Positions 42,270 through 52,021 of a DNA stretch of 64,000 nucleotides are shown here, piece by piece. The stretch spans positions 1,003,001 through 1,067,000 of the forward strand of contig OY101122.1 in NCBI GenBank assembly GCA_956465555.1, read 5' to 3'. Source of the stretch: Nitzschia sp. pyKryTriq1. Taxonomy: Eukaryota > Bacillariophyta > Bacillariophyceae > Bacillariales > Bacillariaceae. The stretch's first letter is position 1. The number at the start of each line of letters is the position of its first letter. The translations under genes and the position numbers were made by a program. The notes below the pieces were generated by a model. It worked only from the letters and a program-made list of their open reading frames with translations. It had not been told where the DNA came from and searched no databases.

Positions 42270-43442
42270 TGTGTTCAAGAGAAAGATGATAATGTTGCGT
42301 TGGGGAGGCGAAGAGGTTTCTTGGTGCGATAGTAGGTTTGCTTGCAAAGTGGAGAAATCCAGATTGTGAGCATTGGAGCAACATTGGTGCATCGATGGTC
42401 GGCGCTGAACTCGGGTTCTTCTTAACTACTGGAGCTACGGCAACGTCCTAGAAAGACAAATCAAGAGGTGTCGGTCGTGGATGGTGATTCACATCAAGCG
42501 CGAGGCAATAGACGACGACGACGACGACGACGACGGCTCCCTCTCTTATCTCGATCGGTGGGATTCACTCCGTTCACTCCCATGGACATCCGTGTGACTT
42601 AATGAAGGATTTTGACTCCCACCGGCATTACCGCGTGGGAGTCGTCGTCGCACCCGGTACGTCACGTGTACCACACTCGTACTCTTTAGCTCAAGCAAGT
42701 CATTAGCTATTACGTAGTGAATAACTTTCTACGGTATAGAATGAATGGTGGGTACTTCGATGTCACGCTGTTTTGCTGTCAGTGAAATTGAAATCGGCGC
42801 TCGGTATGACGAATGAATAATAGATGCATTCGTAGGTACACTACGACTGTCTCTGTCTGCCTAGCTTTTTCGTTGTCCCATTTTTCACTCCAAGTATTCG
42901 TTTGAGTCCTGCGTGCGTGCGTGGAGGTAGGCGCGGGCGGCCAAAAAATCTTTCGAGTGAAGGTGCCTCCACTCATTTTTGCCAACTAACTATTTTTACT
43001 ATGCTGTGGTAGTTTGCATAAATTCCTCTAGTTTCGCTCGCTAGTAGACGCAGGTAGAGATCCTCCCTCTCTGATGATTTATTCATTCCTTCTCCGCGTC
43101 GTCGACAGAACCGAGAGACCGCTCGACGATCGCTGCAAACGCATATGAAAATATCCAAAAAGTCACGACTACAGGATCGCCAAATTCATCCCTTCACGGC
43201 ACGAGCCAAGACCGTTTTTGTTCCGACGAAGGAATGAATCATCGAAGATCTGGGTACTCGTAGGCCTAGGCGGCGGCAACCGCAAGAGGCTGCCCCCTGC
43301 AACGCATGAGATCGATTAGCACATGTAGGTGTAGTGCTCTCCATCCAGGGGGAAGTTGTAGAGTCGAGCATGTCCTCAAAGGAAAGATCCTGCTAGGATG
43401 CCGACTCCCGTAGTTTCTTTGCAGCTTTTGCAAATTGGTTGC
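42270..43442. other. Intergenic, 1.2 kb
   Basis: No gene supported. A (GAC)n tract of about 8 units lies near 42512-42534. Scattered GTAC words occur near 42657-42672. Confidence 0.5.
42512..42534. repeat. GAC/GTC trinucleotide microsatellite
   Basis: Uninterrupted GAC units on the plus strand, in non-coding DNA upstream of the secreted protein gene. Confidence 0.8.
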
Positions 43443-43868
43443 TTAGTCTTTCGAGGCTTTATTTAACCGGTCTAAAAGCACTTGGGGGAACTTTCCCTCG
43501 TCATAAATGGCTTGAGCCCATTCATCGCCGTTTTCTTCCAACAAATCCAATAATGCGTCAACATCAATCTTCTCATCAAGCTTGACGCTCTTGACGTAAT
43601 CTGGTTGAAGATGTTTTGCCGCAAATATTGAGTGTCCGGTCCAGAAATCACCACTTGGGCCTACGTGAAGGTATATACAAGTGGTATTGCCACCATCATC
43701 TGCTGACAAGGAGGTACTTGTGCCGACCGTGCTGTCATTATTCGACAAGAAGCGGATAGTACTTGTATCGTCTGATGAACGCGACGCCAGGAAGCCTCGT
43801 TGGAATGACCGTGACAGCTGATGAGAACGCAATCGGCAGGCGATGCTTCTTCTTCCTGCTGAGATCAT
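43443..43868 (-). CDS. Small probable mitochondrial protein, unknown
   Basis: Single exon, 141 residues. The first 45 residues are rich in Arg and Ser with no acidic residue until about 33 (MISAGRRSIACRLRSHQLSR), a typical mitochondrial presequence. The mature part has a compact core, CIYLHVGPSGDFWTGHSIFA, then KHLQPDYVKSVKLD, IDVDALLDLLEENGDEWAQA and a C-terminal helix. I do not recognise the family. Its small size and targeting would suit an assembly factor or an accessory respiratory subunit, but nothing in the sequence proves it. It is divergent from the LRR gene. Confidence 0.6.
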   Translation of the reverse strand: MISAGRRSIACRLRSHQLSRSFQRGFLASRSSDDTSTIRFLSNNDSTVGTSTSLSADDGGNTTCIYLHVGPSGDFWTGHSIFAAKHLQPDYVKSVKLDEKIDVDALLDLLEENGDEWAQAIYDEGKFPQVLLDRLNKASKD

Positions 43869-44526
43869 GGCCTATTTTGATTGGGTGTAGATTGCGATAG
43901 GAGTGCAATAACATGTAGTATTCAATTCAACGGTCGAGCAATTCCCACCCTTTTATTATCTTTCTCTAGTAGAGAGTGCAGAGAGGACAATAGACAATAC
44001 GAATGGATAGTCAGTTTTTCATCGTGCCTGATGGTGCCTGCCGATGAGTTTGCTGTTTGCTGTTCAGTACTCGTACCGTACCGTACACGTACCTACCGGT
44101 AGGCATTTTGTGTGCGCCTGCGCGATGAGATTGTAGTATTGTACCGATAGAAAAGATAGTCTCTACTCTACTACCGGTAGTAGAGTAGAGGTCTCTACTA
44201 CTACTCTACCGGTACGTACTACTACCGGTAAGGGAGCGTAGAGAGTACTTTATGGAGAAGATGTACAGAGTAGATAGACTACTCGTAGATGAGAAGTAGA
44301 TATGATCGTTTTCGACTCGTGCGACCACCAAAAACCGTTCGTGGTGCTTGCAGTTTTCGCGCAAAATCCCAAAATCGAATAAAGACGATGATGATCAGAG
44401 TGCGAAGTACGAGTACCGCGGGTATTTACTGGGTAGTCTATGAATAGGCGTCATCACACATCACACTCACAACGAGCACCTTCCGAGTAAAGCTGTGCTG
44501 AATCAAGCACCCACTCACTTGTACTC
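43869..44526. other. Divergent intergenic region with large palindrome
   Basis: A GTAC-word cluster at 44067-44102 and a 30-bp perfect palindrome at 44161-44190, followed by further TACTACCGGTA copies to about 44230. No gene supported. Confidence 0.6.
44161..44190. repeat. Perfect 30-bp palindrome
   Basis: The left half CTCTACTCTACTACC is followed without spacer by its exact reverse complement. The centre CTACTACCGGTAGTAG equals the palindrome at 35181-35196. Could extrude as a cruciform or form a hairpin in RNA. Confidence 0.92.
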
Positions 44527-45834
44527 ATGGTCGATAGTGCTACCCGGATGTCGACGATGACAAAAATTCCGGCGGAGCGATCGTTGACAGTTTCTCACCT
44601 TCGAGATTCTGAGGAATTAGCTCAACGGCTGGCTTTAGGAACCGCTGGTGAAGGTATCGAAAAGTATGATGCTCTCGTTTTTAGACGGTTGAGTTTTGAT
44701 GAGTCGACGTGCGACCTTGTCAAAGCCGCCCTTCAACAACGGCTAGAAGCCCGGCGCATGTGGAAGAAGGTGGAGTTAAGGAATATAGACGGCGATGTCG
44801 CAGCTGCCATAGCAACCTGCATGAATATTGATACAATTGAAATACAGCTAGTCATCAATAACACGGAGATTACCAACGATGCATGGTCAGCTATTTCGGA
44901 GGGGATCCTATCGAACTCTAGGCTGCAGTGTCTCCGGATCACCACGACTCTTGATGGACTAGGAATGCACACGTTCTCGCGGGGGCTTCGCAGCAGTAAT
45001 TCTGCTCTTAGCATTCTAGACTTCAGCTATAGTACCTTTGAAAGTGACGATTCTGTGGAAGCCTTGACGTTCGGGCTGAGACAAAATATGACTCTTAAGG
45101 AAATACATTTCATGGGGTGCAGTTTGAGAGACCACCATGCAGCCATTTTGGTCGGGGGTCTACAAAATCATTCGACGCTTCAGTGTTTAGATTTGAACGG
45201 CAATAAATGTGGCCCAGCGTCAAGTTTTGCATTATCCGAGATGCTATCAGCCCATTCGCATCTCCAAAAGCTGGATCTCAGCTTTCAAACAAGTGACGAA
45301 CGACTAAACGTTCGCTTGCTTGTGGACTCGCTGCGACGGAACACTACTCTGAAGATGCTTGATCTCTCCAATTGCCGGCTGGATGACGAGGATGCTATCT
45401 TGCTTGGACGTCTACTTCGTGATTGCCCAAAACTTTCTGAGTTGTTCATTGCCAGAAATAAGATCACCGACCTTGGAATTTCTGGTCTTGCAGGAATGCT
45501 CCCCGAAATCAAAAGTCTACGCAGGCTTTCCCTGTGGGGCAACAATTTTGATGAGCAAGGCGCCCTGGCATTAGCCAATGGTATGCGAGAAAATTGCGGG
45601 ATCGAAGAGCTAGATCTGTTCCGCAACTTTTTCTGCTCTGACATGATTCTGCTATACACCAATTTGAATCGAGCGGGGCGCCGATTGTTAAATTCGGATG
45701 ATCGCGTTCCACTTGGCTTGTGGCCCTTGGTTCTCTCTCGGATCAATGATCTTACTTTTCAGAGGACGTCAACAAGTGCTTCAGATTTGATGTTTCATAT
45801 GATTCAGGGGCCGGTGTTGTTTGAGGCCCGATAG
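44527..45834 (+). CDS. Leucine-rich repeat protein, ribonuclease-inhibitor type
   Basis: Single exon, 435 residues. From about residue 90 there are repeats of 28-ish residues in the RNI style: LQCLDLNGNKCGPASSFAL, LQKLDLSFQ, LKMLDLSNCRLDDEDAILL, LSELFIARNKITDLGISGL, LRRLSLWGNNFDEQGALAL and IEELDLFRNFF. Such repeats build a horseshoe for protein binding. The N-terminal 90 residues are mixed and helical, with no other domain. No signal peptide or membrane segment is seen, so it is probably cytosolic or nuclear. Diatom genomes have many LRR proteins of this kind; a partner cannot be named. The stop lies 67 bp from the convergent oxygenase. Confidence 0.82.
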   Translation: MVDSATRMSTMTKIPAERSLTVSHLRDSEELAQRLALGTAGEGIEKYDALVFRRLSFDESTCDLVKAALQQRLEARRMWKKVELRNIDGDVAAAIATCMNIDTIEIQLVINNTEITNDAWSAISEGILSNSRLQCLRITTTLDGLGMHTFSRGLRSSNSALSILDFSYSTFESDDSVEALTFGLRQNMTLKEIHFMGCSLRDHHAAILVGGLQNHSTLQCLDLNGNKCGPASSFALSEMLSAHSHLQKLDLSFQTSDERLNVRLLVDSLRRNTTLKMLDLSNCRLDDEDAILLGRLLRDCPKLSELFIARNKITDLGISGLAGMLPEIKSLRRLSLWGNNFDEQGALALANGMRENCGIEELDLFRNFFCSDMILLYTNLNRAGRRLLNSDDRVPLGLWPLVLSRINDLTFQRTSTSASDLMFHMIQGPVLFEAR

Positions 45835-45901
45835 CAATTATGTGTCGGCTGAAGCATTTGGTCGGTCATTGTTGGATATCATACTCCTGAACCACAAACT
45901 C

Positions 45902-47128
45902 TTAGACCATGTTCCCATAAAAGTCTTCAGGAAACTCTTGGGTCTTTTCGTGGAACCAGCCAGCCAATGCTAGCCTCGTCCCGCTCTCAATTATTTCTAC
46001 CTGGTGTGGAAGTTGAACAGAGTCAAAAACGACCAACGATCCCCGGAGCGGCACTATATCAACCACCTCCGATCCTTTTGGATCTTGCCCCTTATCCCAG
46101 GCCGGTCGATCCTCTAGTGGTGCAAACGAGCGGGCATGTTGAGCTTGCAGAAATAGCAGAGGTGCTTCTTTCGATGTATCAGTATCCGCGTCGTGGTCGG
46201 CACATAACTTCATAAATTCCATTGCGGCTATGCCCTGCAGTTGCTCGGTCAGCCACGGCCGTGTCAAAAACTCTCGCTGATTATCGGCATTGACAACATA
46301 CAATATACAATGAGGCTCTGGAACAGTTCCTTCGGGAACGACTCCCATCACCGGATGCCAACTATCCAAATAGACGGCGCGAGAGGAAGATTGTTCCCCA
46401 TCTCCTACCAGCCATCCCACTTGTAGATTTCCATCATGGGTGGAGAGAGCATGCTGATTCGCCACAAAACGTTGCGGAAAGGTTCGCAGGGCTCCCCCGT
46501 TAGCGGCCAGAGTCCAGTCGGCAGGCGTACTCAAATAGATCAACCAACTCAAGGATCGGCGACTTGGAAGTAACCATCCTTTAGCCCCTTTTGTTTCTTC
46601 GTGACGTTCATCCATGTGCCTCGGCAATCGAGATCTCACTTCTGACTTTGAATAGTAACATTCATGGTTGAGAGAAGACGACATCAAGGCAATACTAGGA
46701 CGATCTAAAGCTTGACTGAGAACTTGTTGCAACTCTCGCAGTTTAGAGGGGATCACTCTTGTATCGGACCCTTCCAGAGCATCGTAGAACCACGGAACGG
46801 GGCAAATGGATCGATCCAATTTAGGGTCAAAAGTCTGATTTTGTCCCAGCACCGTATTCGACAGTCCTTTTCGTAGAAACTTATTCTGTTTTTCCATCTC
46901 TTGGATCTCGTGCAGGATAGTTTGGACCTGGTCCTCGGAGAAAAAGTGTTCATGCTGGTAGACGCGTCCTAGACCAATGGTTCTTTTCAGACGATCCACA
47001 TCCAAAATGGAAGAGGATCCCACCCGCGCTGTGGGCGAAGAAGGTTGGAGAGCCCATCCTTCTTGGACGATGAGATAATTGGCAGAAAGAAGGACCCCTG
47101 AAGCGGTCACGGATCGCGCAAACTTCAT
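45902..47128 (-). CDS. 2-oxoglutarate/Fe(II) oxygenase, prolyl 4-hydroxylase-like
   Basis: Single exon, 408 residues. Signal-like N-terminus (MKFARSVTASGVLLSANYLI) ending WALQPS; the presumed cleavage site has an aromatic or Leu, so plastid or secretory routes are both possible. The double-stranded beta-helix is visible: LPRHMDERHEE with the H-x-D iron pair, SLSWLIYLSTPADWTLAANG as the core strand with the later GALRTFP, then VPLRGSLVVFDSVQLPHQVE with the distal His, and GTRLALAGWFHE with the 2-oxoglutarate Arg. A long insert (about 245-345) separates the core strands. The substrate is unknown; relatives hydroxylate proline in proteins. ATG 47128 is the first in the frame. Confidence 0.8.
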   Translation of the reverse strand: MKFARSVTASGVLLSANYLIVQEGWALQPSSPTARVGSSSILDVDRLKRTIGLGRVYQHEHFFSEDQVQTILHEIQEMEKQNKFLRKGLSNTVLGQNQTFDPKLDRSICPVPWFYDALEGSDTRVIPSKLRELQQVLSQALDRPSIALMSSSLNHECYYSKSEVRSRLPRHMDERHEETKGAKGWLLPSRRSLSWLIYLSTPADWTLAANGGALRTFPQRFVANQHALSTHDGNLQVGWLVGDGEQSSSRAVYLDSWHPVMGVVPEGTVPEPHCILYVVNADNQREFLTRPWLTEQLQGIAAMEFMKLCADHDADTDTSKEAPLLFLQAQHARSFAPLEDRPAWDKGQDPKGSEVVDIVPLRGSLVVFDSVQLPHQVEIIESGTRLALAGWFHEKTQEFPEDFYGNMV

Positions 47129-47721
47129 GCCACTGGTGTACTTGTAATTATCTTGTTCCTCAAAAAAATTCTTGAGGATTTCAAAGGATTGAATGAATGG
47201 AGGCCGTGACGACTCTATGGTATTGGTCGACTGACTGTGAGGGTGGTCTGCTCACTCTGCGATACACAGTAAACAGTGTCTTCGTCTGATGCGATGATGA
47301 TGATCCCATCTCCCATCTCCCATCGCGCAAAACACCAATTTTATTTTTTGATGTGGGTGTGGCATCTTTTGTTCCACGCGCTCGAAGTCCGGGGATTTGG
47401 GGGAAATGACGTTTTTTCAGGTTCGGTAGATTTCACGCAGGTTCGGTAAACGATTAGATAGGTACTCGTCTGGCTGGCTCCTGTAGAATGAGTACTGAGC
47501 CAGCACACCACGGGCGTGTCAACTTTGCATGTCTGGATCCTGTAGAATGAGTACTATACGAACTTGATAGCAGTGCCCCGCCTGCAATGCACGATTGCCG
47601 GCCCAACAAGTACAGAACCATCAATTTGGCCTAAAGAGCTGGCCAACTCGGCACATCATTTTAAAATAATATCCCTAAGTGAAAAAGGGCTTATACAGGG
47701 CATAGGTTGCAAGCACAGTGA

Positions 47722-47747
47722 AAAGTTCATGAAATTTCATGAACTTT
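47722..47747. repeat. 26-bp perfect palindrome, copy 1
   Basis: Left half AAAGTTCATGAAA is followed by its reverse complement. Flanked by GCAC on the left and GTGC on the right, which could extend a hairpin stem across small mismatches. Confidence 0.9.
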
Positions 47748-48154
47748 CGTGCAACTTATGAAAAAACATTTCACACTTTTTCACAATGATTGACAATGGT
47801 TCGGTCGCCATATCAACCTCTACTGGGATTTGGGGGAAATGACGTTTTTTCAGGTTCGGTAGATTTCACGCAGGTTCGGTAAACGATTAGATAGGTACTC
47901 GTCTGGCTGGCTCCTGTAGAATGAGTACTGAGCCAGCACACCACGGGCGTGTCAACTTTGCATGTCTGGATCCTGTAGAATGAGTACTATACGAACTTGA
48001 TAGCAGTGCCCCGCCTGCAATGCACGATTGCCGGCCCAACAAGTACAGAACCATCAATTTGGCCTAAAGAGCTGGCCAACTCGGCACATCATTTTAAAAT
48101 AATATCCCTAAGTGAAAAAGGGCTTATACAGGGCATAGGTTGCAAGCACAGTGA

Positions 48155-48180
48155 AAAGTTCATGAAATTTCATGAACTTT
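48155..48180. repeat. 26-bp perfect palindrome, copy 2
   Basis: Same palindrome as at 47722-47747, in the second tandem copy. Confidence 0.9.
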
Positions 48181-48758
48181 CGTGCAACTTATGAAAAAAC
48201 ATTTCACACTTTTTCACAATGATTGACAATGGTTCGGTCGCCATATCAACCTCTACAGTAGTCGTATCACCAAGATAAGACCCGTTTTGGAAAGCTCAGA
48301 TCAAGTACTCAAAGTTCAGGTGAGCGGCTTAGGGATTCGGGCTAGTGCTTGACAATTTCGTGTTTTAGATGCAAAGTTGTGCTTCTTAGAAATTATGAGC
48401 TCTAGGTCTCTACTTTTCAAATGAAATGACATCGTCCATCATCTCTATCGTTCTCAATCTTGTGTCGAAAGAAGTCTTTTACTTTCTTTCTTCATCTTGG
48501 CGTATCTCAGAGACTCTTAGAGTTTTAGTATTCGTGTGTTCTGAGTCGTGCGCCATTCGTGAATGCATCTCGCGTCTGTCCGTTGTTGGTAGTTATTTGA
48601 ACAGTTGTTTTCTTCGAAGAAATGACGCATGCGGCCAAGAACGACAATGATCGACAAACTTTGCCAAACAGTGGCGACGGCTGAGTACAGGCTCTGGTAC
48701 CGGTAGAGGACCACTTTAACTGTCCAAAGCAATGTTAGAGTACGAGTAGTGACAAACG

Positions 48759-49259
48759 ATGATGAAATTCCGGGTGACGTGGGCGAGTATCTTTCTCGCG
48801 GCGCCGTCACCGTTTCGCGTGGCGACGTCCACAGCCGCATTTCAATCTACAGGTGCGACGACGATTCCCCAGCTGGAAAACAATCTTGCATCGATTGTCG
48901 TATCGAGAAGGTACTTTTATCATACTTCTCCTTCGTCGTTACACGCCAAACCGAAACAAGGAAGTGTTGTGGACTCCTATCAAACTGTCAGTATCAATTG
49001 TGCGAAATGTCGAGAGCGTCTGTTTCGATACAAGAAGAAAAACGGAACCAAGAGCAATCTCGTCAAGTGCTACATTGAAAGGATCACTGAAGATTCGGCG
49101 GGTTTGCTGGCAAAACAAAAATCACTGGGTCTCTCGGCGGCCGAAGAATTTTCATGGGAATGTCCAAGTTGTCAAACGCAATTCGCGAGGCCGTCGCTGA
49201 TACACGGTCGACCCGCGTTGAAGATGGTCGGGGGCAAAGTGACCATGACAAAAAAGTAA
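48759..49259 (+). CDS. Plastid-targeted zinc-ribbon-like protein, unknown
   Basis: Single exon, 166 residues. The N-terminus (MMKFRVTWASIFLAAPSPFR) is signal-like, with TAAFQS at about residues 25-30, the plastid cleavage context, followed by a Ser/Arg/Lys transit-like stretch. Two CxxC pairs (CAKC at 81-84 and CPSC at 135-138) could bind one zinc ion; a lone Cys lies at 104. Between them is a basic part (LFRYKKKNGTKSNLVKC). This resembles small zinc-ribbon proteins of organelle RNA or ribosome biology, but no family is certain. The second ATG (48762) is an equally good start. It is convergent with the ARM-type gene, 250 bp apart. Confidence 0.68.
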   Translation: MMKFRVTWASIFLAAPSPFRVATSTAAFQSTGATTIPQLENNLASIVVSRRYFYHTSPSSLHAKPKQGSVVDSYQTVSINCAKCRERLFRYKKKNGTKSNLVKCYIERITEDSAGLLAKQKSLGLSAAEEFSWECPSCQTQFARPSLIHGRPALKMVGGKVTMTKK

Positions 49260-49509
49260 TCCAGAAGATTGGTGCGGCCGTTTGCCTCACCGATAAGAAT
49301 AATCGACACCGTCCACCTTGGTCGTGATGGTAGCAACTAGCTAGGGTACGGGTAGACAGGCGACTTCTTTGCTCGAGGCCATGGACTGATTGACTCACTA
49401 GGAGATGACAGAAATCGTGCGAAGCAGTTCCCAGGAAGCAATCGACGATCGGATCTACACAATAAACGACAGTGCATTGGAACAGAGCAACACGCTTCTC
49501 CTCAAAATA

Positions 49510-51381
49510 TTATAGTGCTTTGGCCAACAATAAGATTTGCTTTTTCACATTGTCTCTTTGCTGTACAGCGCAAGCCCGAGGATGATGATTCGTGGGAGGA
49601 GATGAAGAATCATCATGGTTTGGCAATTGTCTTACAAAATGAATCATTGACGAGAGGAGACCTGGATGTTTTGCCAGGATTCTCCGATTACAGGGATTCT
49701 CAGACAAGGTCAATATGATACCCACTGCTACTCCACGAGTCACTTCCATGGATGATGACGATGATTCCGCGACAGGACTTCTTTGAGAGGCCATGGCAAC
49801 GACGCATTCGAGGACTTTCGATTGCCTCGCCAAAAAACTGTTTTGGGGTTCCTTTTTGAGAATGGTCCAAAAGGCATTGGCAATTTTGGATTGGTCTTCT
49901 GCCGTGACGCGATACGTAGTCACGAGTTGAGCCAACGATACCAAGAGGTCTGGATGAAGGTCTAGAATCTCTCTCCGTTGATCCTCGTTGTCGACGATCC
50001 ATGCACATACCAGCTGAATGGCTCGGGAAGTTATGTCTCCGGTCTGTGATAATACCAGTACTCGCGACAAGGTAGTAAGGACTTGCCGTTTTTGTTTCTC
50101 TGCCAACGTTTGTTGGGCGTTCGAGGACAGTAGGACCAGCAATAGAGAAGAAGCACGAGATTGCACTTCATGCTGATGTGAGAAAGAGATCTCCAGCGCC
50201 AGTGTGGAGCAAAGTTCCCAAAGCTCTTCCCATTGGGTTGTCCATTCTATCGTGGGATATGTTGACAAAAGGGCCTCCAAGCATCCGAGCGCTGGAAGTA
50301 GCTCCGTCGCCGTCTCTTGGTCCGCATAAGCCGCCAAGTCCAGAATCGCGCGAGAACTCTTCCAAATTTGATCCAATGTCAGGTGTTGGGTACAATGCTG
50401 TAGAATAGTGAGTACTTTCACGGAAAGTGAAGTATCAAAAGAATCGTCATCATCACCGTCCTTCCTGGGAATAAGTTGTATCAGATGTTCTACGTCCTCG
50501 TTGGATAGTCGTCCACGAGCCACCAAGGCAAGGCATCGGAGGCGAAATAGCTCATCCTCGTCGGACCGATCATCACCACTATTCTCCAAGGACGATGATG
50601 ACGATGGCTCACTCCCATCGTCGTAGTCTAGTACTTGTAATGCCACGTAAAAGACGGCTGCTGTTCGTTCCGATTCTTGACGGCTCTGTCTTTGGAAGAA
50701 TTCGCTGACTCGGTTGTTGGTGGTGGAAGGATTGTGCAATCGCGAAGATGATGTAGCCACCTTGACCAACACAAGAGCCAATTCTTCCAGCAAGGATCGA
50801 TCCAATAGATTCGTTTTGTCGTCATTGTCCAAGCATAAAATTGTATCGAATAACTCGATACTGTTCTGACACAGAATTTCCACCAAGTCGCGATCCAAAG
50901 ATGAGGAGTCGTCGTTGTCGTCGTCGTCAACAAGTAGTAGTTGATTCAAAAGGTCGACCACCGTCCTGACTATTTCGATTGATTCGTGATCCACACCAGA
51001 AATTCGTTCATAACAGTTTCGGAGACAGATAATGGCCAATGAGAGAAATGTTCCACAATGAGAGCATGTCGAGGTAGATGACAGAGAACCAGTCATGTAT
51101 CCTAGTCGAAGGGTCAAGACTCGACGCAGAGAAATCCAAGATGCATCGGAGACGCAAGGTTGTGTGGGATCATCCGTCGTTGTCCTCGCAATATTGTCAT
51201 TGATGACGATGATGGTGGAATGAATAGTTTGAAGAATCATGGCAATCCTCTCATAGTCGGATGGAGGTGATGTGGTTATCTGATGAATCCATGGTTTCAA
51301 AGCGCATTCTTCCTTTAGATGTTGTGTGGCATCAAGTTTGGCTCTCTTGATGGGTCGTTGGTGGGCGATGATTTCTTCCAT
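49510..51381 (-). CDS. ARM/HEAT-like helical repeat protein, unknown
   Basis: Single exon, 623 residues from ATG 51381 (MEEIIAHQRPIKRAKLD); the frame runs upstream but that part is not conserved-looking, and this ATG starts with a basic nuclear-localisation-like KRAKLD. The body is a series of amphipathic helices rich in Leu with Asp/Ser loops, for example LLDRSLLEELALVLVKVA, ILDLAAYADQETATELLPAL and ILDLHPDLLVSLAQLV. It ends with TRGVAVGIILTLSENPCNRR and a C-terminal helix. This is the look of an ARM or HEAT superhelix. I do not recognise the family. Nuclear or cytosolic scaffold is a reasonable inference; no partner is known. Confidence 0.66.
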   Translation of the reverse strand: MEEIIAHQRPIKRAKLDATQHLKEECALKPWIHQITTSPPSDYERIAMILQTIHSTIIVINDNIARTTTDDPTQPCVSDASWISLRRVLTLRLGYMTGSLSSTSTCSHCGTFLSLAIICLRNCYERISGVDHESIEIVRTVVDLLNQLLLVDDDDNDDSSSLDRDLVEILCQNSIELFDTILCLDNDDKTNLLDRSLLEELALVLVKVATSSSRLHNPSTTNNRVSEFFQRQSRQESERTAAVFYVALQVLDYDDGSEPSSSSSLENSGDDRSDEDELFRLRCLALVARGRLSNEDVEHLIQLIPRKDGDDDDSFDTSLSVKVLTILQHCTQHLTLDQIWKSSRAILDLAAYADQETATELLPALGCLEALLSTYPTIEWTTQWEELWELCSTLALEISFSHQHEVQSRASSLLLVLLSSNAQQTLAEKQKRQVLTTLSRVLVLSQTGDITSRAIQLVCAWIVDNEDQRREILDLHPDLLVSLAQLVTTYRVTAEDQSKIANAFWTILKKEPQNSFLARQSKVLECVVAMASQRSPVAESSSSSMEVTRGVAVGIILTLSENPCNRRILAKHPGLLSSMIHFVRQLPNHDDSSSPPTNHHPRACAVQQRDNVKKQILLLAKAL

Positions 51382-52021
51382 AGTTACAGACAGTGTAAAG
51401 TTGGTTCCACTGATTGACAGATTGCTGGGGACGATTTCTTTGTACCAATACAACTTTCTTTTCAAAGCCTTGAGCCTGGTGATGGTTGGTAAAACAAAGG
51501 ATGTACAGGTACAAGAAGTTAGTAATACGTAGTTGCCAGGACCACTTTTCTTCCAAATTCGAAAATCGTTCCTCGCTCACAGATTTTTGGCGACCTATTT
51601 TGCCACCATTGGCGATATGCGCACAAAATGGCGCGGATTTCATATATTGATACTTATACACTTATCTAAAGTTTACAGTACCGATATATGCATAACAATA
51701 CATACCTGGTGCGCCCGTGCGTGCGTGCGTGCTGGGTGCTGCTGATGCGTGGTGTGGTGGTGTGGTGACAACACTTAATCGACCCTTCCGACCAAAACCC
51801 CAATGCACGAAGCGGCCAAAAGGCGTGCTAGGCGGCTTCATATCTCGCGGTAAAAGACGCGCAAAACAGTTTTCCACCATGGACAGTCTACTGTTCGACT
51901 TTCCATTCCACTGTAGTTTGCTCAATACGCGTACTGTAGACCTCATCATCACCTGACAACATTGTCACTCTACTCTTACTGACCGCAGAGGCGTTCTCGT
52001 AAGGTACATGTGCAGGCCACC
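51382..52021. other. Divergent promoter region ARM protein / VPS18
   Basis: 640 bp. A GTGCGTGCGTGCGTGC run lies near 51715-51731. No gene supported. Confidence 0.5.

Larger units (their letters stand above)
47392..48256. repeat. Apparently perfect 432-bp tandem duplication
   Basis: Copy 1 is 47392-47823, copy 2 is 47825-48256, period 433 bp with one extra T between. I see no difference between the copies by eye. Each holds internal short repeats: CAGGTTCGGTA twice and CCTGTAGAATGAGTACT twice, and a 26-bp perfect palindrome near its 3' part. No open reading frame with ATG, no terminal inverted repeats and no target-site duplication could be seen, so it is not assigned to a transposon family. 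Confidence 0.95.
47129..48758. other. Intergenic, 1.6 kb, with tandem duplication
   Basis: Divergent between the oxygenase and the zinc-ribbon gene. Its middle is a 432-bp direct duplication (47392-48256). No gene supported; the two identical 65-codon frames inside the copies have no ATG. Confidence 0.6.

Noticed and set aside
47564-48194. Two identical 65-codon frames in the tandem duplication
   Set aside because: They start without ATG and are identical only because the DNA is duplicated.
47392-48256. Two LTRs of a retroelement side by side
   Set aside because: No TG...CA ends, primer site or coding remains; a plain tandem duplication explains it.
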